Assembly: GCA_030833025.1 (NCBI GenBank)
Contig: JAURHZ010000173.1
Coordinates: 1 to 5,141, forward strand
From: Armatimonadota bacterium
GTDB taxonomy: Bacteria; Armatimonadota; Armatimonadia; Armatimonadales; Armatimonadaceae
Length of the DNA: 5,141 nucleotides
Reading direction: 5' to 3'
Below are positions 1-5,141 of this stretch, piece by piece (the stretch's first letter is position 1; every line of letters starts with the position of its first letter). A model generated the notes under the pieces. That model was not told where the DNA came from. It was given only the letters and a program-made list of their open reading frames with translations, and ran no database searches. Made by a program: the position numbers and the translations under genes.

Positions 1-107
1 CTTGATTTGAGCAAATCCCAGCATTTTCGTCAGTTAACCTTACTTCACGAATAGCTGTTTCATCAAAACACACCGGGATGTAACCGGGTGGGAATGTTGA
101 CGATAAC

Positions 108-112
108 AGGTG
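108..112 (+). promoter_or_regulatory. Ribosome binding site of rfbF
   Basis: AGGTG lies four bases before the ATG at 117. It is a short but correctly placed Shine-Dalgarno sequence and supports this start for the first gene of the operon. Confidence 0.6.
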
Positions 113-116
113 TGAA

Positions 117-890
117 ATGAAAGCAGTTATTCTAGCTGGCGGTCTCGGGACGCGGCTAAGCGAAGAAACAAGTATCAAGCCAAAACCGATGGTTGAGGTT
201 GGCAGTCGCCCAATTCTCTGGCACATCCTAAAGATGTACTCGGCACATGGCATCAGCGAATTCATCATCTGCTGTGGCTACAAAGGCTACGTCATCAAGG
301 AATACTTCGCGAACTACTTTCTCCACAACTCCGACATTACGTTTGACCTCCGCTTCAACCAAATGATCATCCACTCAGCTAGCGCTGAGCCTTGGAAAGT
401 GACGCTGGTCGACACAGGTGAGGCAACCATGACCGGCGGGCGCCTCCGCCGCGTCCGTGACTACGTCGGCACTGATACGTTCTGCTTTACTTACGGGGAT
501 GGCGTCGGGGATGTCAACATCACTGAGCTCGTGGCATTCCACAAGGCGCAAGGTACAGATGCCACTCTTACCGCCGTGCAGCCAGCTGGCCGCTTTGGCG
601 CCCTTGGGCTCGCCGGTGGACAGAACCTGATTACATCTTTCCAGGAAAAACCCGATGGCGATGGCGCATGGGTAAACGGCGGCTTCTTCGTCCTCGAGCC
701 AAGCGTCATCGATCTCATCGAGGAAGACTCCACGGTCTGGGAACAAGGTCCGCTACGCCAGCTCGCTGCCGCAGGCCGCCTCTCGGCATACCGCCACGAT
801 GGCTTCTGGCAACCCATGGATACCCTAGCAGACAAACAGAAACTGGAAAAGTTGTGGGCAACGGGTAATGCACCTTGGAAGGTCTGGTAG
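117..890 (+). CDS. rfbF: Glucose-1-phosphate cytidylyltransferase
   Basis: Cytoplasmic enzyme that joins CTP and glucose-1-phosphate to give CDP-glucose and pyrophosphate, the entry step to CDP-deoxysugars for surface polysaccharide. The protein is 257 residues, the usual length for RfbF. The N-terminal nucleotide-binding loop GGLGTR (residues 8-13) is followed by KPKPM (21-25). The TYGDG segment carries D128 and D132 for metal and substrate binding. Further family marks are the EKPDGDGAWVNGGFF stretch, GFWQPMDTL, and the C-terminal APWKVW. The ATG at 117 is supported by AGGTG at 108-112 and by the family's MKAVILAGG start. It is the first gene of a four-gene operon, ending 6 bp before the epimerase gene. 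Nothing looks damaged. The CTP rather than dTTP assignment comes from overall resemblance to RfbF and from the adjacent CDP-glucose dehydratase; I am very sure. Confidence 0.96.
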   Translation: MKAVILAGGLGTRLSEETSIKPKPMVEVGSRPILWHILKMYSAHGISEFIICCGYKGYVIKEYFANYFLHNSDITFDLRFNQMIIHSASAEPWKVTLVDTGEATMTGGRLRRVRDYVGTDTFCFTYGDGVGDVNITELVAFHKAQGTDATLTAVQPAGRFGALGLAGGQNLITSFQEKPDGDGAWVNGGFFVLEPSVIDLIEEDSTVWEQGPLRQLAAAGRLSAYRHDGFWQPMDTLADKQKLEKLWATGNAPWKVW

Positions 891-896
891 ACATTC

Positions 897-1448
897 GTGA
901 CCTTTACCGAAACATCCCTGCCGGGCGCGATGCTTGTCGACATGGAAAAACGCTCCGATGACCGTGGCTTTTTCGCCCGCGCATTCTGTGCCCGCGAAAT
1001 GGCAGCCATCGGGCTAAACCCGGATGCCTTCCAAATCAACGTCTCCTATAACAAAGACAAAGGCACACTCCGCGGGATGCATTTTCAGGTTGCACCGGCT
1101 ACCGAAACCAAGCTTGTCCGCTGCACACGCGGCGCCATCCTCGATGTCATTATCGACATGCGCCCCGACTCGCCGACATACCTTCAGCACATAAAGGTCG
1201 AGCTCACCGCCGAAAACCACCGGGCTCTCTTTGTGCCTGCGATGTTTGCACATGGCTACATCACCCTCACCGATGATGCTGAAATCTGCTACGTTGTGAG
1301 CGAGTATTACACCCCTGGGTGCGAGCGAGGCGTTCGGTGGGATGACCCAGCCTTCGGAATTGAATGGCCGATGGAACCAGTTGGGATGTCGGGCAAAGAT
1401 GCCGTTTGGCCACTTATGTCTGAGCGAATTGGAGAGGGTTCACAATGA
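897..1448 (+). CDS. rfbC: RmlC-type nucleotide-sugar 3,5-epimerase (dTDP-4-dehydrorhamnose 3,5-epimerase family)
   Basis: Cupin-fold epimerase that inverts carbon 3 and/or 5 of a nucleotide-4-keto-6-deoxysugar. The 183-residue length is typical of RmlC. Visible family marks are RGFF near residue 24, QINVSYNKDKGTLRGMHFQ with the likely catalytic base H62, K72 in TKLVR, the FAHGY strand, Y132 and Y138 in CYVVSEYY, the WDDPAFGIEWP segment, and D168 in SGKD, probably the partner of H62. Family automatic annotation would say dTDP-rhamnose synthesis, but the gene sits between rfbF and the CDP-glucose dehydratase gene. A CDP-4-keto-6-deoxyglucose substrate is therefore more likely (inference). The start is GTG at 897; the next in-frame ATG (codon 12) would remove the first strand. 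No strong Shine-Dalgarno lies at the right distance (GGAAGG at 877-882 is 14 bases away), so translation is probably coupled to rfbF. Its stop overlaps the next start by 4 bp. Confidence 0.92.
   Translation: MTFTETSLPGAMLVDMEKRSDDRGFFARAFCAREMAAIGLNPDAFQINVSYNKDKGTLRGMHFQVAPATETKLVRCTRGAILDVIIDMRPDSPTYLQHIKVELTAENHRALFVPAMFAHGYITLTDDAEICYVVSEYYTPGCERGVRWDDPAFGIEWPMEPVGMSGKDAVWPLMSERIGEGSQ
1431..1437 (+). promoter_or_regulatory. Ribosome binding site of rfbG
   Basis: GGAGAGG ends seven bases before the ATG at 1445. This strong Shine-Dalgarno lies inside the end of the epimerase gene and allows coupled or independent initiation of the dehydratase. Confidence 0.8.
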
Positions 1449-2515
1449 CACCCAGCTTCTGGAACGGAAAGCGCGTTGTTATCACAGGGCACACTGGCTT
1501 TAAAGGCAGCTGGCTGACTCTCTGGCTCGCAGAGCTCGGGGCGCATGTCACCGGAATAGCCCTTGAGCCAAACACAACACCCAGCATCTTCACCGAAGCC
1601 AACATTGCAGCTTGCTGCGACCACCATGTCTGCGACATCCGGGATGCCGACCGCACCGCAAGCCTCATCAAAGCTGCAAACCCCGAAATCATCTTCCACC
1701 TTGCCGCCCAGCCACTGGTTCGCCTGAGTTATCGCGAGCCACTAGCAACGTTTGAATCCAATGTGATGGGCACCGCAAATGTCCTAAATGCCCTGCGCGA
1801 CTGTCCTGACTGCCGCACGGCAATCATGATCACGACGGACAAGGTCTACCACAACCGCGAGTGGGCCTGGCCGTACCGCGAGGAGGATACCCTTGGCGGC
1901 CATGATCCGTACAGTGCAAGCAAAGCCGCCTGCGAGATTGTCATCAACTCGTTCCGCCAGTCCTTCCTCAACGATGCCGGTGTTGCGGTCGCAAGCGTCC
2001 GCGCAGGCAATGTCATTGGGGGCGGCGACTGGTCGGAAGACCGCCTAATCCCCGATGCCGTCCGGGCATGGACAACCGCACAAACACTTTCCATCCGCCG
2101 GCCAGACTCCGTCCGGCCGTGGCAACACGTCCTCGAACCCCTCCGTGGCTACATCGAGCTAGCCGAAAAACTACATTCCGCAACCGAGCTCGCCGGCGCG
2201 TACAACTTCGGCCCACGCACACATATGGCCGCCACCGTCCGGGATGTCATCAATATCGCGCAGGGTGCTTTCGGCTCTGGGGATGTTGCATTTGGCACGG
2301 AAGTCAGCGGACCGCACGAAGCGGGATTATTGATGTTGGATGTTTCAAAAGCTAAGCATGTGCTGGGAATCGATCCATGTCTTCCGCTTGAAAATGCGGT
2401 TACAACGACGATGCACTGGTACCGTGATCACCACCAAGGCGCGGATGCACGTATGCTGTGCCTCCGAGACATCGCCGTCTTTTCAAGCCGTGCCGGAATC
2501 GGAGCCGCCGAATGA
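1445..2515 (+). CDS. rfbG: CDP-glucose 4,6-dehydratase
   Basis: NAD-dependent short-chain dehydrogenase/reductase (extended SDR) that converts CDP-D-glucose to CDP-4-keto-6-deoxy-D-glucose, the second step of the pathway and the source of its branch intermediate. The protein is 356 residues, as expected for RfbG. The Rossmann dinucleotide loop is GHTGFKG (residues 15-21). The catalytic TDK triad is T131-D132-K133 in ITTDKVY, and the YxxxK pair is Y156/K160 in DPYSASK. The stretches REWAWPYREEDTLGG, RAGNVIGGGDW and RPWQHVLEPLRGY are characteristic of CDP-glucose dehydratases rather than dTDP-glucose ones. The C-terminal DVSKAKHVLGI and HWYRD segments complete the fold. The start at 1445 overlaps the previous stop (ATGA) and has GGAGAGG 7 bases upstream. 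The last bases overlap the next gene's start by 4 bp, indicating coupled translation. No defects seen. Confidence 0.96.
   Translation: MTPSFWNGKRVVITGHTGFKGSWLTLWLAELGAHVTGIALEPNTTPSIFTEANIAACCDHHVCDIRDADRTASLIKAANPEIIFHLAAQPLVRLSYREPLATFESNVMGTANVLNALRDCPDCRTAIMITTDKVYHNREWAWPYREEDTLGGHDPYSASKAACEIVINSFRQSFLNDAGVAVASVRAGNVIGGGDWSEDRLIPDAVRAWTTAQTLSIRRPDSVRPWQHVLEPLRGYIELAEKLHSATELAGAYNFGPRTHMAATVRDVINIAQGAFGSGDVAFGTEVSGPHEAGLLMLDVSKAKHVLGIDPCLPLENAVTTTMHWYRDHHQGADARMLCLRDIAVFSSRAGIGAAE
2501..2504 (+). promoter_or_regulatory. Ribosome binding site deciding the start of the SAF-domain gene
   Basis: GGAG ends seven bases before the ATG at 2512, inside the last codons of rfbG. It favours 2512 over the upstream in-frame ATG at 2458, which would give a non-conserved arginine-rich extension. 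Confidence 0.7.
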
Positions 2516-3798
2516 TCATCGTTGATACAGCACTCGCGCAGCGTGCGGCCGAAGGCCGGCCTGTACGCGTCGGGATGATTGGTGCCGGCTTTATGGCATG
2601 GGGGATTAGCAATCAGATTTGCAATTACATCCCGGGGATGACTCTAGCCGCCGTCTCAAACCGCACCCTTGCTGGGGCCGAAAAGGCATACGCCGAGGCT
2701 GGCATCACCGAGACTAAGCATGTGACATCCGCGGCCGAGCTGGATGCTGCCATTGATGCCGGTCTTCCATGTGTTACATCTGATCCGAATGTGCTCTGTG
2801 CGGCGGAGAACATCGATGTCCTGATTGAAGTCACGGGCACCGTTGAGTTTGCGGCGGGCGTTCTCCTGAATGCCTTTGCGCACGGCAAGTCTGTTGTGAT
2901 GATGAATGCAGAGCTCGATGCGACTATCGGGCCGATATTGAAGGTCTATGCGGATAAGGCAGGAGTGATTCTGTCTGGCTGTGATGGTGACCAACCGGGA
3001 GTTGAGATCAATCTCTGGCGCTACGTCAAGAGTATCGGGATGAAGCCTCTCGTCTGTGGCAACATCAAGGGACTTCAGGATGCGTATCGCAACCCAACCA
3101 CCCAGGCGGGGTTTGCAAAGCAGTGGGGCCAGCAGGCGCATATGGTTACCAGCTTTGCGGATGGCTCTAAAATATCTTTCGAACAGGCGATTGTGGCCAA
3201 TCATACTGGTATGAAGGTCTCGCAGCGCGGGATGGAAGGGCGCGATTTCCGCGGCCACGTGGATGAGCTAACTAAGGTCTACGATGCAGCTCCGTTGCTC
3301 AAAATGGGTGGGATGGTCGACTATGTCGTCGGCGCGCAGCCTGGCCCGGGCGTTTATGTCATCGGGTACTGCGATGACCCACGCCAGCAGCACTATTTCC
3401 GCTACTACAAAATGGGGGATGGCCCGCTCTACAGCTTTTACACGCCTTACCACCTCTGTCATGTCGAGGTTCCGCTGTCGGCAGCACGCGTTGCGCTGTT
3501 CCGGGATGCAGTGATCGCGCCGCAGGGCGCTCCCGTCGTGGATGTCATCACGCTTGCAAAGACCGACCTGAAGGCTGGTCAGACCCTTGATGGCATCGGG
3601 TGGTACATGACCTACGGGCAGTGTGAAAACTCAAATGTCGTACGGGAGCAGAATCTCCTCCCGATGGGCCTCGCTGAGGGATGTGTTCTCAAGCGCGATG
3701 TCAGCCGGGACACTGCATTGACCTACGATGATGTGATTCTTCCTGAAGGTAGACTTTGTGATCGCTTGCGGGATGAGCAAAACGCTCACTTCGCATAA
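2512..3798 (+). CDS. NAD(P)-binding oxidoreductase-like protein with C-terminal SAF domain (predicted homoserine dehydrogenase-like family, COG4091 type)
   Basis: Predicted cytoplasmic protein of 428 residues. An N-terminal Rossmann fold has VGMIGAGFMAWG with the GxGxxxxG loop at G24, G26 and G31. The middle resembles homoserine-dehydrogenase-like proteins: TGTVEFAA, VVMMNAELDATIG, GCDGDQPGVEINLWRY and GNIKGLQDAYRNPTTQ. From about residue 340 a SAF domain follows (AKTDLKAGQTLDGIG..., LPMGLAEGCVLKRDVS). SAF domains also occur in sialic acid synthase NeuB and antifreeze-like proteins. A true homoserine dehydrogenase role is unlikely because the gene is the last in a CDP-sugar operon, overlapping rfbG by 4 bp. 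I infer that it modifies the CDP-4-keto-6-deoxysugar by a redox or carbon-skeleton reaction; the exact chemistry is unknown. The ATG at 2512 is chosen because GGAG lies 7 bases upstream and ATGA coupling matches the previous junction. An in-frame ATG at 2458 would add 18 Arg-rich residues overlapping rfbG. Confidence 0.85.
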   Translation: MIIVDTALAQRAAEGRPVRVGMIGAGFMAWGISNQICNYIPGMTLAAVSNRTLAGAEKAYAEAGITETKHVTSAAELDAAIDAGLPCVTSDPNVLCAAENIDVLIEVTGTVEFAAGVLLNAFAHGKSVVMMNAELDATIGPILKVYADKAGVILSGCDGDQPGVEINLWRYVKSIGMKPLVCGNIKGLQDAYRNPTTQAGFAKQWGQQAHMVTSFADGSKISFEQAIVANHTGMKVSQRGMEGRDFRGHVDELTKVYDAAPLLKMGGMVDYVVGAQPGPGVYVIGYCDDPRQQHYFRYYKMGDGPLYSFYTPYHLCHVEVPLSAARVALFRDAVIAPQGAPVVDVITLAKTDLKAGQTLDGIGWYMTYGQCENSNVVREQNLLPMGLAEGCVLKRDVSRDTALTYDDVILPEGRLCDRLRDEQNAHFA

Positions 3799-3810
3799 GC
3801 CTAATACACA

Positions 3811-3840
3811 AAAACCGCAGACTCCAGAATGCGGTTTTCT
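3811..3840 (+). terminator. Intrinsic terminator of the CDP-sugar operon
   Basis: A perfect 9-bp stem, AAAACCGCA at 3811-3819 pairing with TGCGGTTTT at 3830-3838, encloses a 10-base loop and runs into TTTTCTT. It begins 12 bases after the stop codon of the SAF-domain gene. The A-run on the 5' side makes a T-run on the other strand, so it could stop transcription in both directions. It separates the sugar operon from the ATPase gene, which must therefore have its own promoter. Confidence 0.88.
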
Positions 3841-3987
3841 TAACTTGGACGCCGTTGTCCACGCCATTGACTGTCCGCATTGAATGTGGAGCAGTAACGC
3901 CAAAAGTGTAATTGTCATAACCGGTGTCCTGCCTATGCCATACGGCCCATTTGCATGGCAGAGTTGTTAGAACGGGGTAATACGAAT

Positions 3988-4003
3988 GTGGGATGTATCC
4001 CAC
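3988..4003. promoter_or_regulatory. 16-bp inverted repeat before the ATPase gene, possible operator or translational control hairpin
   Basis: GTGGGAT (3988-3994) and ATCCCAC (3997-4003) are perfect inverted copies separated by two bases. The repeat ends one base before the GGAGAA ribosome binding site and eleven bases before the ATG at 4015. The position suits a repressor operator downstream of the promoter. With only two bases between the arms it is unlikely to form a full RNA hairpin without opening inner pairs. It also contains one copy of the abundant GGGATG word, so part of the symmetry could be coincidental. Confidence 0.4.
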
Positions 4004-4004
4004 C

Positions 4005-4010
4005 GGAGAA
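4005..4010 (+). promoter_or_regulatory. Ribosome binding site of the P-type ATPase gene
   Basis: GGAGAA lies four bases before the ATG at 4015 (six bases from the GGAG core). It decides this start over ATG 3955 and GTG 3988, which are in frame and open but have no comparable upstream purine run. Confidence 0.75.
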
Positions 4011-4014
4011 CCCT

Positions 4015-5141
4015 ATGCAAGCTGCTGCACACGCGGATAAACAAAGCATCGACAAGCTCGAGCCTCAGGGCCTGACCAGCGATGTCGCGGCGGCACGCCT
4101 GTTGGATGATGGTCACAATGCGCTTCCTGCATCTGGTGGGCGCGGGTTCTGGAAACGCATTTGGAACATCTTACGTGAGCCGATGCTATTGCTCCTCGTG
4201 GCATGTGATGTCATTTACCTTGTTTTAGGAGACCGGCAGGAGGCGATGCTGTTACTAGGCGGTGTGATCTTTATTTTGGTGCTTTCTTTTGTTCAGGACC
4301 ACAAGACAGAGCGTGCACTGGATGCTCTCAAAGACCTGTCGAGCCCGCGAACCACCGTCATCCGGGATGGAATTCGCTCCGTTATCTCCAGCCTTGACAT
4401 CGTCCGCGGCGATCTAGTGATCCTTGCCGAAGGAGATCGGGTCCCCGCAGATGGAGTGGTAATCGACGGTGTACATCTCCAAATAGATGAATCGGTGCTC
4501 ACAGGCGAATCCGTGGCTGTGACCAAGCGATGCGCCAATTCCACCGATTTGGATATTTCTACTGAGCCAGGCGGAGACGACACTCCGTTCGTATATTCCG
4601 GAACGTTGGTCACAAGTGGGTCGGGGATGTGTCGGATTTTGGTGACGGGTGCTGCAACCAAGTTTGGCAAAATTGGTACCGCACTTTCGGGTATAGAACT
4701 CAAAGGGACGCATCTCCAGCGTGAAGTCGCATCGTTGGTCCGTAAAGTGGCCGCTGTCAGCGTTGCAATCTGCACCATCGTCGGAGTCACCTATGGATTT
4801 CTTCATGGGCAGTGGCTAAAAGGGATTCTTACTGGAATCAGCCTTGGGATGGCGATGATTCCGGCTGAGTTTCCCGTCGTCCTTACGGTTTTTCTTGCAA
4901 TCGGGGCGTGGAGACTCACTAAGTCCCAGGTGCTCGCACGCCGCATCCCAGTCATCGAAACACTGGGTTCGGCAACCGTACTGTGTGTCGACAAGACCGG
5001 CACCCTCACCCAGAACCGCCAGGTGGTGCAGGAACTGCGGGTGGGCACCGAGCGCGTGGCCGTCTCCGGCCAGGGCTATGACCCCAGCGGCAGCCTGGAA
5101 GCGGCCAACCTCGCCGCTCCCGCCGGCGCCACGGGCGGCAG
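4015..5141 (+). CDS. P-type cation-transporting ATPase (HAD superfamily, P2-like), N-terminal part, cut by window end
   Basis: Inner-membrane cation pump driven by ATP through an aspartyl-phosphate; 375 complete codons are visible and the gene continues beyond the window. The order is an N-terminal cation-ATPase domain (GLTSDVAAARLLDDGHNALP, residues 20-39), M1 (about 57-72) and M2 (about 77-94), an actuator domain with GDRVPAD and TGES (163-166), M3 (about 245-265), M4 with IPAEFPV (282-288), and the phosphorylation motif DKTGTLT with D326. This resembles P2A-type Ca2+-ATPases, but A284 aligns with the Ca2+-ligating glutamate of the usual IPEGLP motif, so the ion is uncertain. No metal-binding N-terminal CxxC is present, which argues against a copper or zinc P1B pump. 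The start at 4015 has GGAGAA at 4005-4010; in-frame ATG 3955 and GTG 3988 lack a good site. Base composition rises abruptly after about 4930, near D326. Confidence 0.92.
   Translation, partial: MQAAAHADKQSIDKLEPQGLTSDVAAARLLDDGHNALPASGGRGFWKRIWNILREPMLLLLVACDVIYLVLGDRQEAMLLLGGVIFILVLSFVQDHKTERALDALKDLSSPRTTVIRDGIRSVISSLDIVRGDLVILAEGDRVPADGVVIDGVHLQIDESVLTGESVAVTKRCANSTDLDISTEPGGDDTPFVYSGTLVTSGSGMCRILVTGAATKFGKIGTALSGIELKGTHLQREVASLVRKVAAVSVAICTIVGVTYGFLHGQWLKGILTGISLGMAMIPAEFPVVLTVFLAIGAWRLTKSQVLARRIPVIETLGSATVLCVDKTGTLTQNRQVVQELRVGTERVAVSGQGYDPSGSLEAANLAAPAGATGG

Larger units (their letters stand above)
75..4851 (+). repeat. Dispersed strand-biased GGGATG word, 22 copies on the + strand
   Basis: By reading the sequence I count GGGATG starting at 75, 496, 508, 1074, 1339, 1383, 1641, 2241, 2280, 2572, 2635, 3037, 3229, 3310, 3416, 3503, 3678, 3770, 3990, 4364, 4624 and 4846. 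The complement CATCCC occurs only at 913, 2628 and 4944. About one or two copies per strand would be expected by chance. Ten copies are preceded by C (CGGGATG) and six by G; the base after is not conserved. The copies fall in all three reading frames and in both intergenic regions, so neither a protein repeat nor codon preference alone explains them. Hand counts of the other NGGATG words are about 1 (A), 3 (C) and 6 (T). Confidence 0.8.

Noticed and set aside
4..17. Near-palindrome GATTTG-AG-CAAATC at the window start
   Set aside because: The arms are short and AT-rich, no T-run follows, and the upstream context is missing, so operator or terminator calls cannot be supported.
491..1039. 182-residue open frame on the - strand across the rfbF/epimerase junction
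   Set aside because: It runs opposite two well-supported genes, shows no recognisable motif, and has a low-complexity Ser/Arg/Pro-rich translation typical of a shadow frame.
2458..2511. Upstream in-frame extension of the SAF-domain gene starting at ATG 2458
   Set aside because: It adds 18 mostly basic residues overlapping rfbG, has no good ribosome binding site, and the ATGA start at 2512 with GGAG fits the operon pattern better.
2656..3258. 200-residue open frame on the - strand within the SAF-domain gene
   Set aside because: It lies fully antisense to a gene with clear Rossmann and family motifs, and no domain is recognisable in its translation.
3912..3939. Possible promoter TTGTCA, 16 bases, TATGCC before the ATPase gene
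   Set aside because: The -35 is good, but the -10 matches only three of six consensus positions, so it is too weak to annotate without transcript data.
3936..3960. Inverted repeat TGCCAT ... ATGGCA with a 13-base loop
   Set aside because: A 6-bp stem with a long loop is expected by chance in a stretch of this length.
3955..4014. Longer ATPase start at ATG 3955 (20 extra residues)
   Set aside because: The frame is open, but no Shine-Dalgarno precedes 3955, whereas 4015 has GGAGAA at the right distance. Not fully excluded.
4293..4790. 165-residue open frame on the - strand within the ATPase gene
   Set aside because: It is antisense to the actuator domain coding region, and its Ser/Thr/Arg-rich translation has no recognisable family.
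1..5141. tRNA, rRNA, CRISPR array, insertion sequence or prophage ends
   Set aside because: No cloverleaf-like segment, regularly spaced direct repeats, transposase or integrase coding sequence, or terminal inverted repeats were seen on either strand.

Overview
The window reads as bacterial chromosomal DNA, with every recognisable gene on the + strand. Most of it has moderate GC and ordinary Shine-Dalgarno sites. The protein families and the tight operon suggest a Gram-negative bacterium, possibly a proteobacterium, but nothing here fixes the genus.

Region 1 (1-116) is a leader with no gene. Region 2 (117-3798) is a compact four-gene operon for a CDP-activated deoxysugar: glucose-1-phosphate cytidylyltransferase (rfbF), an RmlC-type cupin epimerase, CDP-glucose 4,6-dehydratase (rfbG), and a Rossmann/SAF-domain protein resembling the 'predicted homoserine dehydrogenase' family. 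The genes are separated by a 6-bp gap and then two 4-bp ATGA overlaps. A strong intrinsic terminator (3811-3840) closes the unit. RfbF should make CDP-glucose and RfbG should convert it to CDP-4-keto-6-deoxyglucose. The cupin probably epimerises that intermediate. The fourth protein probably acts on the sugar further, although its reaction is unknown. The 3-deoxygenation enzymes (RfbH/RfbI type) and the glycosyltransferases that usually accompany this pathway are absent from the window.

Region 3 (3799-4014) is intergenic. It holds the terminator and a 16-bp inverted repeat directly before the ribosome binding site of the next gene. Region 4 (4015 to the window end) is the N-terminal part of a P-type cation-transporting ATPase, cut by the window edge just after its phosphorylation motif.

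Two signals are not explained by the genes. First, GGGATG occurs 22 times on the + strand and only 3 times on the - strand. It crosses genes, reading frames and both intergenic regions, as a strand-polarised genome-wide DNA word (uptake, Chi-like or segregation type) would. Second, base composition jumps inside the ATPase gene at about 4930-4990, from roughly half GC to nearly 80 % GC. This suggests a recombination mosaic or an assembly join.
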